64,000 nucleotides of DNA from JAMBLL01 sp964460075 (GTDB taxonomy: Bacteria; Actinomycetota; Acidimicrobiia; Spongiisociales; UBA5794). The stretch is taken from positions 62,001 to 126,000 of the forward strand of contig CAYWPC010000001.1 in the NCBI GenBank assembly GCA_964460075.1, in the 5' to 3' direction. Under the pieces are notes generated by a model. That model made no database searches. It saw only the letters and a list, made by a program, of their open reading frames with translations, and was not told the DNA's origin. A program made the translations under genes and the position numbers. Shown in pieces: positions 43,182 through 51,464 of this stretch (the stretch's first letter is position 1; each line of letters opens with the position of its first letter).

Positions 43182-44052
43182 ACATGCTGGCGAGTTCATT
43201 GCCTCGCTCCAGACTGAGCGCGGCTTGTCGCCCAATACCTCTGCTGCATACGCCAGAGACCTTGCCCAGTACCACCTGACGATCCTTGCCTGCGGCGGTC
43301 AGGTCAACGAGGACACCGCACGAGCACATCTTGCAGCACTGCGCGAGAGAGGTCTCCTCGCTACGTCGATCGGCCGAAAGCTCGCTTCGATGAGGGCTTA
43401 CCACCGCTTTCTCATCAACGAGGGGCTGACATCCGAGGACCCAACTGCCACGATCGAGTCGCCGAGGAGGCCCAAGTCGCTCCCGAAGGCGCTCACGATC
43501 AGCGATGCGACGCTCCTCGTCGAGGCACCAGACATTGGCACTCCGCTCGGGCGAAGGGATCGTGCGATACTCGAAACCTTGTACGCGACCGGATGTCGTG
43601 TGACTGAGGTCGTCAACCTCGATCTGTATGACGTCGACTTCGAAACAGACACAGCGCTCGTGACGGGAAAGGGGAGGAAGCAGCGCATCGTCCCCATCGG
43701 CTCGTACGCATCAGAAGCTATCAGGGCGTGGCTCGAGGACAGGCTGTCGATGCGTGTTCCTGGAGCTGACCCCGGTGCGCTCTTTCTCACGATACGCGGC
43801 AACAGGCTAACCAGGCAGTCTGTGTGGAGGCTCGTTCGCTCATACGGAGCCAGAGTCGGAATTGACACAGAGCACTTGTCACCGCACGTGCTACGCCACT
43901 CGGCCGCGACCCACATGGTCGAGGGCGGAGCAGACCTTCGGACGGTACAAGAGCTACTCGGTCACGCGAGCTTGTCTACCACCCAGGTGTACACGAAGGT
44001 GAGCCCTGAACATCTGAGAGAGATCGTCATCACGAGCCACCCTAGAGGCTGA
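43168..44052 (+). CDS. xerD: Tyrosine recombinase XerD
   Basis: 294-aa site-specific recombinase that resolves chromosome dimers at dif with XerC and FtsK. N-terminal SAM-like core-binding domain (FIASLQTERGLSPNTSAAYARDL). Catalytic residues: first Arg in YATGCRVTEVVNL, Lys in TGKGRKQR, HVLRHSAATHM (His-x-x-Arg), LLGHASLSTTQVYTKV (His and nucleophile Tyr). Position after the Nudix gene and upstream of scpAB is the usual XerD locus. Confidence 0.94.
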   Translation: MDLPEHAGEFIASLQTERGLSPNTSAAYARDLAQYHLTILACGGQVNEDTARAHLAALRERGLLATSIGRKLASMRAYHRFLINEGLTSEDPTATIESPRRPKSLPKALTISDATLLVEAPDIGTPLGRRDRAILETLYATGCRVTEVVNLDLYDVDFETDTALVTGKGRKQRIVPIGSYASEAIRAWLEDRLSMRVPGADPGALFLTIRGNRLTRQSVWRLVRSYGARVGIDTEHLSPHVLRHSAATHMVEGGADLRTVQELLGHASLSTTQVYTKVSPEHLREIVITSHPRG

Positions 44053-44133
44053 TAGCCGCCCGATCCCTGGAGTGCCGCTACTCTGGAAGCGCAGAGACTC
44101 AGATGGCTAGAGACGAGGAGCCAGGAGAACCAC

Positions 44134-44484
44134 ATGCGACACCTCGACCACGAATGGGTCGCCGCCGAACTCGAGGCAGAGCGCCTCACGGTGCTCCACC
44201 AATTGCATGAGCTCGGAGCCGACGAGTCCGGTGAACTCACAGGGAATGTCGATTTCGGAAGTGCATTTGCCGATGCTGGCGCCGCTACGGCAGAGCGAAC
44301 AGAGACAATTGGTGTCGTCGATAATCTGAAGAAACGGCTCGACGACGTCGCAACGTCGCTCGCAAAGCTCGCGGACGGCACCTACGGCGTGTGTGTCGAA
44401 TGTGGCGAAGATATCGAGTATGACCGCCTGGCATTCAGACCGACATCGGTCATGTGCGTCTCATGCAAGGCGAGCACACGCTGA
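44134..44484 (+). CDS. TraR/DksA-type zinc-finger protein
   Basis: 116 aa; an N-terminal coiled coil (about 5-80) followed by a C4 zinc finger (CVECGEDIEYDRLAFRPTSVMCVSC). DksA relatives bind the secondary channel of RNA polymerase. The tip acidic pair of true DksA is not clearly present, so a ppGpp-related role is unproven. ATG 44134 follows a strong caggagaa ribosome site. Confidence 0.85.
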   Translation: MRHLDHEWVAAELEAERLTVLHQLHELGADESGELTGNVDFGSAFADAGAATAERTETIGVVDNLKKRLDDVATSLAKLADGTYGVCVECGEDIEYDRLAFRPTSVMCVSCKASTR

Positions 44485-44492
44485 GGTGATCG

Positions 44493-44948
44493 ATGCTGCA
44501 TCTCGCGAGACGGTTCTTTGGGTTCTTCCGTGCGAAAGCTCTCGCCCCATCTGAACAGGCCACGATCAGCCACATGTTGACGACGCCGCTCCAGCGGCTA
44601 TTTTATTTGCAAAGACCCGAAGATCAGAGGCACGCTTTCGAGGTCGCGACGCGAGTCGCACGTCATCCCGAATGTCTCGAGGCGGCGCTCCTACACGACG
44701 TCGGCAAGACGCAAGTAGATCTTGGTGCGTTCGGACGTGCGTTGGCGACGCTTTGGGGCATGACGCCGCTACCGATCGCCGGCCAATGGCGCACGTACAA
44801 CGATCACGGCCGTGTCGGCGCCGAACTCCTCAAGGCCCACGGTGCCGAGCCATTCACCATCGCATTCACTCGTATGCACCCTGGGCCGCCTCCTGACGGT
44901 TTCGATGTCTCGTTGTGGAACGAGCTCGCAAGGGCCGACGAGGTTTGA
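44493..44948 (+). CDS. HD-domain phosphohydrolase-like protein
   Basis: 151 aa. The metal-binding HD pattern is RHPECLEAALLHDVGK (HD pair near residue 68), with an upstream His in QRHAFEVATRVA and a later NDHGRVGAELL, as in the YfbR/HDIG superfamily. Substrate unknown; small HD proteins hydrolyse nucleotides or phosphoesters. Ribosome site aggtgatc. Only 8 nt after the DksA-like gene, so probably co-transcribed. Confidence 0.8.
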   Translation: MLHLARRFFGFFRAKALAPSEQATISHMLTTPLQRLFYLQRPEDQRHAFEVATRVARHPECLEAALLHDVGKTQVDLGAFGRALATLWGMTPLPIAGQWRTYNDHGRVGAELLKAHGAEPFTIAFTRMHPGPPPDGFDVSLWNELARADEV

Positions 44949-44981
44949 AGCGAAACACTCCGACACCAGACAAGACCGCAA

Positions 44982-44987
44982 TACTAT
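44982..44987 (+). promoter_or_regulatory. -10 element, leaderless scpA promoter
   Basis: TACTAT 7 nt before ATG 44995. This also argues against the earlier ATG 44986, which overlaps the hexamer. Confidence 0.5.
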
Positions 44988-44994
44988 GCAGTCG

Positions 44995-45771
44995 ATGTCT
45001 TTCCAAGTTCGCACACGAGTTTTCGAGGGCCCACTCGACTTGCTCCTGCAACTCATCACGTCGCACCAGTTGGCGATCACCGAGTTGACGCTCGTTGACA
45101 TCGTCACAGAGTATCTCGTATACGTGGAGGCAATGAGCGATCTCGATCTCGAAGCCACGAGCGAGTTTCTTCTCATCGCTGCGACCCTCATTCAACTCAA
45201 GGCGCGCGATCTGCTCCCTGGTGACGAGCCTGTGAACCTCGACGACGAGCTCGCTCTCGGCGAGGAGCGCGACTTGCTCTTGTCGCGCCTCCTCGCATGC
45301 CTTACCTTCAAGGATGTCGCTGCGGTGCTGCGCCATCGCATGGAGGCGGCAGCACGGAACCTTCCGAGGCGGGTTGGACTTCCTCCTGAGGTTCAGCCAC
45401 CGGCTCCCGAAGTTGTGATACCAGTCAACCTATCGGAGCTTGCCGCGATCGCGGAACGCGTGTTCACCACGCCCCTTATTGACCCGGACATCGACCATCT
45501 CGATCTCGACCTCCCATCCGTGCAAGACGCGATGGTCGATCTTCAGGGACGAATGGCTGCCATCGTCGCAGCTGACTTCGATGATGTGGTGGCTCACTGC
45601 ACGAGAAATGTCGAGGTCGTAGCCTATTTTCTCGCGTTGCTCGAACTTGCACGTTGGGGAATCGTGAATGTCCACCAGTCCGAGGCAGACGCGGCAATCG
45701 AAATCACCTACGACGAAAAGGCCGCCGAGCATCGCTTCCGCGAGATCGTCGGAACAGAGGGGCACGGATGA
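44995..45771 (+). CDS. scpA: Segregation and condensation protein ScpA
   Basis: Kleisin subunit bridging SMC heads in the bacterial condensin. MSFQVRTRVFEGPLDLLLQLI is the family N-terminus that contacts the SMC neck. ATSEFLLIAATLIQLKARDLLP follows, and the C-terminal winged helix (FLALLELARWGIVNVHQSEADAAIEI) binds the SMC head. 258 aa. It overlaps scpB by ATGA. Confidence 0.95.
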   Translation: MSFQVRTRVFEGPLDLLLQLITSHQLAITELTLVDIVTEYLVYVEAMSDLDLEATSEFLLIAATLIQLKARDLLPGDEPVNLDDELALGEERDLLLSRLLACLTFKDVAAVLRHRMEAAARNLPRRVGLPPEVQPPAPEVVIPVNLSELAAIAERVFTTPLIDPDIDHLDLDLPSVQDAMVDLQGRMAAIVAADFDDVVAHCTRNVEVVAYFLALLELARWGIVNVHQSEADAAIEITYDEKAAEHRFREIVGTEGHG

Positions 45772-46346
45772 CAGACATTGCACGAATCCTCGAGGCGATT
45801 CTCTTCGTAGCGGAGGATCCGATCTCAACGGAGGAACTCGCACACGTCGTTGAACAGCCAACTCGGGTTGTCCTGGAGGCCCTTGAATCGCTCACTGACA
45901 CACTCAGCCAGGGACACGGAATCGTCGTAAAGCACGTCGGGGGAGGATGGCGGCTCTACACGCACGAGGATGCTCTTGGGTACGTCGAGCGGTACGCGTC
46001 GAGCGATCGAGCGAAGCGACTCTCGAATGCTGCCACGGAGACATTGTCTGTGATTGCCTACAAGCAACCCGTATCGCGAGGTCAGGTTGCGGAGATCCGC
46101 GGCGTCGATTCTGAGCGCGCCATAAAGACTTTGGAGCGGCGAGAGTTGATCACGGAGGTTGCAAGGGCGCCAGGTCCTGGTCAGGCAGTGTTGTACGGAA
46201 CGACAACACTGTTTCTCGAGAAGATGGGGATCACCTCGATCACAGACCTTCCACCTCTGGCAGATCATGTGCCGCCAGCACAGATCATGGAAACACTCGA
46301 GATGCCACTGCGTACGGACTCATCATCGAACGACTCAACAAGCTGA
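45768..46346 (+). CDS. scpB: Segregation and condensation protein ScpB
   Basis: Kite-family dimer with tandem winged helices that binds ScpA. LEAILFVAEDPISTEELAHVV, TETLSVIAYKQPVSRGQVAEIRGVDS and GQAVLYGTTTLFLEKMGI are diagnostic. 192 aa; the last ~15 residues are a low-complexity Ser/Asp tail whose DNA also encodes the start of rluB in another frame. Confidence 0.95.
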   Translation: MTDIARILEAILFVAEDPISTEELAHVVEQPTRVVLEALESLTDTLSQGHGIVVKHVGGGWRLYTHEDALGYVERYASSDRAKRLSNAATETLSVIAYKQPVSRGQVAEIRGVDSERAIKTLERRELITEVARAPGPGQAVLYGTTTLFLEKMGITSITDLPPLADHVPPAQIMETLEMPLRTDSSSNDSTS

Positions 46347-47050
46347 TAGCGCGCAGCGGATACGCATCCCGTCGGAGAGCCGACGTGCTCATCGCTGCGG
46401 GGCGGGTCTTGGTCGACGGTGTTGCATGCAACATCGGAGACAAAGCAGATCCGACCACCGCGGTAGTGACGATCGATGGCGTGCGCCTGCCACTCGATCC
46501 TCAGCAGGCAACGTGGCTTGTGTACAAGCCGGTCGGGGTCATTTCGACGATGGATGATCCACAGGGTCGACCAACCGTTCGCGGTCTAGTACCGCTCGAG
46601 CCGCTCACCAATCCTGTTGGCCGCCTCGACCTGCATTCCGAAGGCCTCATTCTGATGACTAATGACGGGGACCTCGCACTCAGAGTGACCCATCCGCGCT
46701 ACGAGATCCCCAAGACGTACCAGGTCCTCATCCCTGAGCGAGTCCATGAAGGTCACATCCGTCGACTCGTGGCTGGAATCGAACTTGAAGACGGCCAAGC
46801 CTCGGCACGCACTGCTCGAATCCTCGACTCGTCTGGCCGTAGAACAATCGTAGAACTCGTCCTAACCGAAGGCCGCAAACGCGAGATTCGTCGAATGTTG
46901 GAAGCACTCGACCTGCCTATCGACCGTCTCGTACGCACGGCGATCGGTACCATCGCCGACCGTACCCTTGTACCGGGGACGTACCGTGCACTATCGCTTG
47001 AGGAGATCCGCTCTTTGTATCGCATGGCCACGAAGCAGGACATTCGATGA
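46325..47050 (+). CDS. rluB: Pseudouridine synthase RluB-type, probable AUC start
   Basis: Isomerises uridine in 23S rRNA. Catalytic Asp lies in VGRLDLHSEGLILMTNDG; KPVGVISTMDDPQGRP, ERVHEGHIRRLV and TEGRKREIRRML complete the RsuA/RluB pattern. An S4 domain starts the protein: ERLNKLIARSGYASRRRADVLI reads in frame before the first usual start (GTG 46385). No ATG, GTG or TTG exists near its true beginning. ATC 46325 gives (M)ERLNKLIA, matching family N-termini; CTG 46343 (CTGA overlap with the scpB stop) is the alternative. 241 aa from 46325. Confidence 0.9.
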   Translation: MERLNKLIARSGYASRRRADVLIAAGRVLVDGVACNIGDKADPTTAVVTIDGVRLPLDPQQATWLVYKPVGVISTMDDPQGRPTVRGLVPLEPLTNPVGRLDLHSEGLILMTNDGDLALRVTHPRYEIPKTYQVLIPERVHEGHIRRLVAGIELEDGQASARTARILDSSGRRTIVELVLTEGRKREIRRMLEALDLPIDRLVRTAIGTIADRTLVPGTYRALSLEEIRSLYRMATKQDIR

Positions 47051-48321
47051 CCGACGCGACACTGTCTGGGCCAGGAGGATTGTTCGAAGCGACTGTCTCC
47101 GTTCCTGGGGACAAGTCGCTGTCACATCGAGCCCTCCTGTTTGCGGCGATCGCTGAGGGTGAAAGTGTGATTTCAGGACTTGGGCCGGGTCTCGATGTTG
47201 CCTCCACAATCTCGGCGCTGTGCGCGTTGGGTGTTGATGCCTCGGTCACCGCCGTTCGCTCGCCTGGCATCCACCGATGGAAGCGGCCAGACGCCGACAT
47301 CGACTGCGGCAATTCGGGAACGACTATGCGACTCCTCGCCGGAGCGCTCTCCACTTCTCTGGTGGTCGCCACCCTTACGGGAGACGCCTCGCTGTCGCGA
47401 CGGCCCATGCAGAGACTGGTCGACCCTTTGCGGTCACTCGGCGGCGCCATCGACACTGCGTCAGGCGGAACCGCTCCGCTGCGTGTCGGGGGTGCTGGCA
47501 GCCCGAAGCCTGCATCGACGAGCATCGACGTAGCCTCGGCTCAGGTACGCACAGCGTTCGAATTGGCGGCGCTGACGCTCGATGGAGAGTCAACGATCGA
47601 CTCACCTCCTGGTTTCAGGAACCACACCGAGCGGTGGCTGGCTGCGGTGGGCAGGGGACGTTGGGTCTCCGAAACTGCCTTCACCGTCGACCCCGGACCG
47701 CTGCCACCTGCGCGGTACGACGTTCCGGGTGACCCGTCGTCTGCTGCCTACCTGTGGGCGTGCGCAGCGATCCAGCCAGGCTCCCGGATAACGACACCAG
47801 GCATCTCCCTCAATCCGGGGCGACTGGGGTTCCTCCAGATACTCGATGAGATGGGTGCCGGTATCGAGGCCTCCGTCACAGGTAGCACTGGAGGTGACCC
47901 TGTCGGTGACGTCACCGTGACAGGCTCACCTCTGAAAGCCGCCTCGATCGACGGCAGTCTCGTTGCGTCTGCGCTCGACGAGATACCCCTCGTTGCGGTG
48001 GTGGCAACATTCGCCGAGGGCATCACAACGGTCAGGGATGCCGCTGAGTTGAGGACCAAGGAGTCGAATCGTATCGATTCGGTTGTAGCGATGCTGCGAT
48101 CCCTCGAGGGAGGCATCGAACCGCGACAAGACGGATTCGACGTCGTCGGCACGGGGGTTCTCAGTGGCGGCACGGTCGACACCCGCGACGATCATCGCAT
48201 AGCAATGGCAGCCGCTGTCGCCGCGACACGCTCAAGCGACAGCGTCGTCATACGAAACGCCGAAGTCGCATCCGTCTCGTGGCCTGGCTTCTATCAGACG
48301 TTGGCATCCTTATGGTCGTAG
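47047..48321 (+). CDS. aroA: 3-phosphoshikimate 1-carboxyvinyltransferase (EPSP synthase)
   Basis: Shikimate-pathway enzyme joining PEP to shikimate-3-phosphate. SVPGDKSLSHRALLFAAIAEG, the DCGNSGTTMRLLAG PEP loop, LSRRPMQRLVDPLRSLGG, VPGDPSSAAYLW and LRTKESNRID are all conserved. 424 aa. It is coupled to rluB (ATGA) and overlaps cmk by 10 nt. Confidence 0.96.
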   Translation: MTDATLSGPGGLFEATVSVPGDKSLSHRALLFAAIAEGESVISGLGPGLDVASTISALCALGVDASVTAVRSPGIHRWKRPDADIDCGNSGTTMRLLAGALSTSLVVATLTGDASLSRRPMQRLVDPLRSLGGAIDTASGGTAPLRVGGAGSPKPASTSIDVASAQVRTAFELAALTLDGESTIDSPPGFRNHTERWLAAVGRGRWVSETAFTVDPGPLPPARYDVPGDPSSAAYLWACAAIQPGSRITTPGISLNPGRLGFLQILDEMGAGIEASVTGSTGGDPVGDVTVTGSPLKAASIDGSLVASALDEIPLVAVVATFAEGITTVRDAAELRTKESNRIDSVVAMLRSLEGGIEPRQDGFDVVGTGVLSGGTVDTRDDHRIAMAAAVAATRSSDSVVIRNAEVASVSWPGFYQTLASLWS

Positions 48322-48986
48322 CCATCGACGGTCCGAGTGGTGTGGGAAAGAGCACCGTCGCGCGTGCCGTCGCCTCTGCCCTCAACCTGGCGTACCTCGA
48401 CACAGGGGCTACCTACCGCGCGGCGACGCTCATCGTTCTCCGCTCGAATATCGACGTAACCGATGAGCCGAGCATGCTTGAGGAACTCGCACACCACCAC
48501 ATCGACTACGACGAGACCGGCATAACCGTGGACGGAGCAACGGTGAGCGATGCCGTTCGGACGGAGGCTGTCACCGCAAAAGTGAGCGCCGTATCGGCAC
48601 ATCCACGGGTGCGAGACCGAATCGTGGCTATCCAGCGCCAGTGGGTGGACCGTCGTGGCGGTGATGCCGTTGTCGAGGGCAGAGACATTGGGACGGTCGT
48701 GTTCCCTCAAGCACCTATCAAGATCTATCTCACCGCCCGCGCTGAGGTCAGGGCTGCAAGGAGGGCGGGTGACGCAGAGGCCGAGGGCGTGTCTGTGAAC
48801 GAGATCGCCTCCGCCCTCGCTGCGCGCGATGAAGCGGATTCCACGAGGAAGGCCTCCCCGTTACGCCCCGCACGTGACGCCACGACCATCGACACCAGCG
48901 ATGTTGATATCGAGGGCGTCGTTGCAGCGATCATTGAACTGGTCAACGCTTCGACGTCCAAGGACTCCAGCCGCTCAGACTCCTAA
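48312..48986 (+). CDS. cmk: Cytidylate kinase
   Basis: Phosphorylates CMP/dCMP. P-loop AIDGPSGVGKSTVARAVA at 4-21; LAYLDTGATYRAATL (the family usually has TGAMYR; here Thr replaces Met); EGRDIGTVVFPQA; LTARAEVRAARRA; RDEADSTRKASPL lid. 224 aa from ATG 48312. The 3' end overlaps the convergent ispH by 12 nt. Confidence 0.94.
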   Translation: MVVAIDGPSGVGKSTVARAVASALNLAYLDTGATYRAATLIVLRSNIDVTDEPSMLEELAHHHIDYDETGITVDGATVSDAVRTEAVTAKVSAVSAHPRVRDRIVAIQRQWVDRRGGDAVVEGRDIGTVVFPQAPIKIYLTARAEVRAARRAGDAEAEGVSVNEIASALAARDEADSTRKASPLRPARDATTIDTSDVDIEGVVAAIIELVNASTSKDSSRSDS

Positions 48987-50021
48987 ATACGAGAGTGCCT
49001 CCGTCGCCGAGAAGTCCCTATCTGCCTCGATATACCCGGAGGCGCCAGGTGTGCGGCACGCGTAGCCACCCTCGACGAGTGATTGAAGCGTCTGGACGAA
49101 CCGTCGCAACTGTGGGGGAAGGGGGAAGTATTCATCTTCATCCGTGACCCGTATCAGCTCGACTCCATGCAGTGGCTGCACAGCGTCAATCACGGCGCGC
49201 ACGCTTTGATCAGGAGCAGACGCCCCAGCCGTCACCCCAACGACATCAACATCGAGAACCCATGCTGGGTTGACGCCATCTGGTCCGTCGACCCGATACG
49301 TTGGCACTCCTGCGTTCCTACCGACCCGCACAAGGGCCTGCGTATTCGAGGAATTCTCCGATCCTACGACGAGCAGGACATCCGACCACTTGGCGAGCTT
49401 CTGAATGGCCGTCTGGCGGTTCGTCGTCGCATAGCAGAGGTCGCTGTGCCTTGCCGTCCACAAGTCGGAGTAGCGTGCCTGGGCATCCTCGAGCACACCC
49501 TCCCATTCGTATAGGCCAAGGGTTGTCTGTGCTAGTAGGGCGACCCTGCTGTCGTCGTCGGCTGAGAATGAGCCGAGGCCGACGCGGGGATCGACGAGTT
49601 TCGCAGCGTCGGGTGCCTCTGCGATCGCTCCTGCCGCCTCGTCGTGGCCCGCGTGTCCGATGTAGATGATGCTGTATCCGTTGCCTGCCATTCGACGTAC
49701 TTCATGGTGAACCTTGGTGACGAGCGGGCAGACAGCATCGACCATGACCGCTGCTCTCTGCGTTGCAGCTGCGACGACATCGGGAGCTGAACCGTGTGCC
49801 GAGAGCATCACCGGCCTGCCGACAGGAACGTCGTTGACGTCGTCGACGAATGTGACCCCCGCCTCCTCGAACGCTTTCACAACCGCTGCGTTGTGAACGA
49901 TCTCGTGATAGCAGTACACGGGTGCCTCGAAGATCTGAACCATCCATGTCAACGCCTTGATCGCCATTTCGACGCCGGCACAGAACCCTCTCGGTTCCGC
50001 AAGCAGTACTTTCGAGACCAT
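48975..50021 (-). CDS. ispH: 4-hydroxy-3-methylbut-2-enyl diphosphate reductase
   Basis: Last step of the MEP isoprenoid pathway; a [4Fe-4S] enzyme giving IPP and DMAPP. Cluster cysteines are in EPRGFCAGVEMAI (C14), VDAVCPLVTKVH (~98) and DLCYATTNRQ (~199). The HEIVHN and SENSSNT substrate motifs and a catalytic Glu in the TTLG region are present. 348 aa, ATG at 50021. Divergent from the DUF512 gene. Confidence 0.95.
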   Translation of the reverse strand: MVSKVLLAEPRGFCAGVEMAIKALTWMVQIFEAPVYCYHEIVHNAAVVKAFEEAGVTFVDDVNDVPVGRPVMLSAHGSAPDVVAAATQRAAVMVDAVCPLVTKVHHEVRRMAGNGYSIIYIGHAGHDEAAGAIAEAPDAAKLVDPRVGLGSFSADDDSRVALLAQTTLGLYEWEGVLEDAQARYSDLWTARHSDLCYATTNRQTAIQKLAKWSDVLLVVGSENSSNTQALVRVGRNAGVPTYRVDGPDGVNPAWVLDVDVVGVTAGASAPDQSVRAVIDAVQPLHGVELIRVTDEDEYFPLPPQLRRFVQTLQSLVEGGYACRTPGASGYIEADRDFSATEALSYLGV

Positions 50022-50068
50022 GGAGGAGAGGTTAGGTACATACGCTGCTTGTGGAGGAGCGTGGCCGG

Positions 50069-50074
50069 TAACCT
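50069..50074 (+). promoter_or_regulatory. -10 element upstream of DUF512 gene
   Basis: TAACCT 10 nt before ATG 50085, giving a 5' leader of only about 3 nt. Confidence 0.4.
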
Positions 50075-50084
50075 TTCGTGTGTC

Positions 50085-51464
50085 ATGTCGTTACCTACCA
50101 TTCTCGAAGTTCTCCCTGGCACGCCGGCACATCGCGCAGGGATCACACCTGGCGATGAGCTCGTCTCGATCAACGGTGTCGTCCCTAGCGACGTGATCGA
50201 ATACCAGCAGCTCGTCGATGACCTCGACCCTGTGTTCTCGTTGCAGCGTCGCGGCGTCGTGTTCCAAACGATTGTCGCAAAGCGCGAGGGTGCTCCGATT
50301 GGGCTTCGCATTGGATCGTCGATATTCGACAGAGTGCAGACCTGCGACAACCACTGTGCGTTCTGCTTCATCTATCAGCTCCCGCCAGGTTTACGCACGT
50401 CGCTGTATCTCAAAGATGACGACTACCGCCTGTCGTTCCTCTACGGGAACTTCACCACACTCACTCGGTTCACGGAACTCGACCTCTCGCGCGTGGTCGA
50501 CGAGCGGCTCGGTCCGTTGTATGTGTCGATCCACGCAACAGATCCTGACGTTCGAACCGACATGTTGCGAAACCGCAGAGGGGCAACATCTCTGCGGTGG
50601 CTCGGGGCCCTGCTCGACAACGGCATCACCGTCCACGGTCAGGTCGTTCTCTGTCCTGGGATCAACAACGGTCCGGTCCTTGAGCGAACACTCGCAGAAG
50701 TCATCACCCGCTTCCCTGCACTCGAGACGCTCGGCATCGTGCCACTCGGCCTCTCCAAGTTCAATTCCGAGCCGGATCTCCGGGTGCACACACCTGAGGA
50801 GGCGGCGGATGATCTCGAAATCGTCCACTTCTGGCAAGAGAGAGCGCTCGATGCGCTTGGAAGGCGTGTGTTCCAGGCATCAGACGAACTGTACGTGCAG
50901 GCAGGCGTCGGTGTGCCCCCGGCCGATCATTACGAGGCCTTTGCGCAGCACGAGAACGGCATTGGCATGATCAGGGCGTTCTACGACGAGCTGGACCGGC
51001 TCGAGCACGGCTCATCTTCCACATCACCGATCGTAACGGGCGAGTGGCGATCGATGCCCGCGGCCCCGGCCGAAGGGTACAGAGCCACACGAACTGGTGG
51101 AGGCGATCGCCCCAACCACGATGGTCCCATCGTCATCGTCACCGGCACGTACGGTATGGCCGTGATGGAGCCTGTGAGGGAACGCCTTGCGCACCTAGCC
51201 AACCGCTCGATTCGCCTCCTCGAAGTTCCCAATACCTTCTTCGGCGGCAACACCGCGGTTGCAGGACTCATGGTTGGCGAGGATATCATCCGAACCGTGA
51301 CGCCAGACGAAGAGGAAGTCGGAGCATACATGATTCCAGATGTGGCCCTATCGGGTGACACGTTCATCGACGATGTTCCACTCGCCGCTGTTGCATCCGC
51401 TGCACGAGCACCCGTGGTCGTCGCCCCTGCCACCGTTCAAGGGCTCCTTGGAGCTATCCGATGA
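50085..51464 (+). CDS. PDZ / radical-SAM / DUF512 family protein
   Basis: 459 aa. An N-terminal PDZ-like domain (VLPGTPAHRAGITPGDELVSINGVVPSD) precedes a radical SAM-like cysteine motif CDNHCAFCFIYQLPPGLRTSLYLKDDDYRLSFLYG and the DUF512 C-terminal region (VTGTYGMAVMEPV, NTFFGGNTAVAGLMVGEDI). The CxxxCxxC spacing supports a [4Fe-4S] cluster. Function is unproven. It is regularly found upstream of der, as here (ATGA overlap). Confidence 0.9.
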   Translation: MSLPTILEVLPGTPAHRAGITPGDELVSINGVVPSDVIEYQQLVDDLDPVFSLQRRGVVFQTIVAKREGAPIGLRIGSSIFDRVQTCDNHCAFCFIYQLPPGLRTSLYLKDDDYRLSFLYGNFTTLTRFTELDLSRVVDERLGPLYVSIHATDPDVRTDMLRNRRGATSLRWLGALLDNGITVHGQVVLCPGINNGPVLERTLAEVITRFPALETLGIVPLGLSKFNSEPDLRVHTPEEAADDLEIVHFWQERALDALGRRVFQASDELYVQAGVGVPPADHYEAFAQHENGIGMIRAFYDELDRLEHGSSSTSPIVTGEWRSMPAAPAEGYRATRTGGGDRPNHDGPIVIVTGTYGMAVMEPVRERLAHLANRSIRLLEVPNTFFGGNTAVAGLMVGEDIIRTVTPDEEEVGAYMIPDVALSGDTFIDDVPLAAVASAARAPVVVAPATVQGLLGAIR

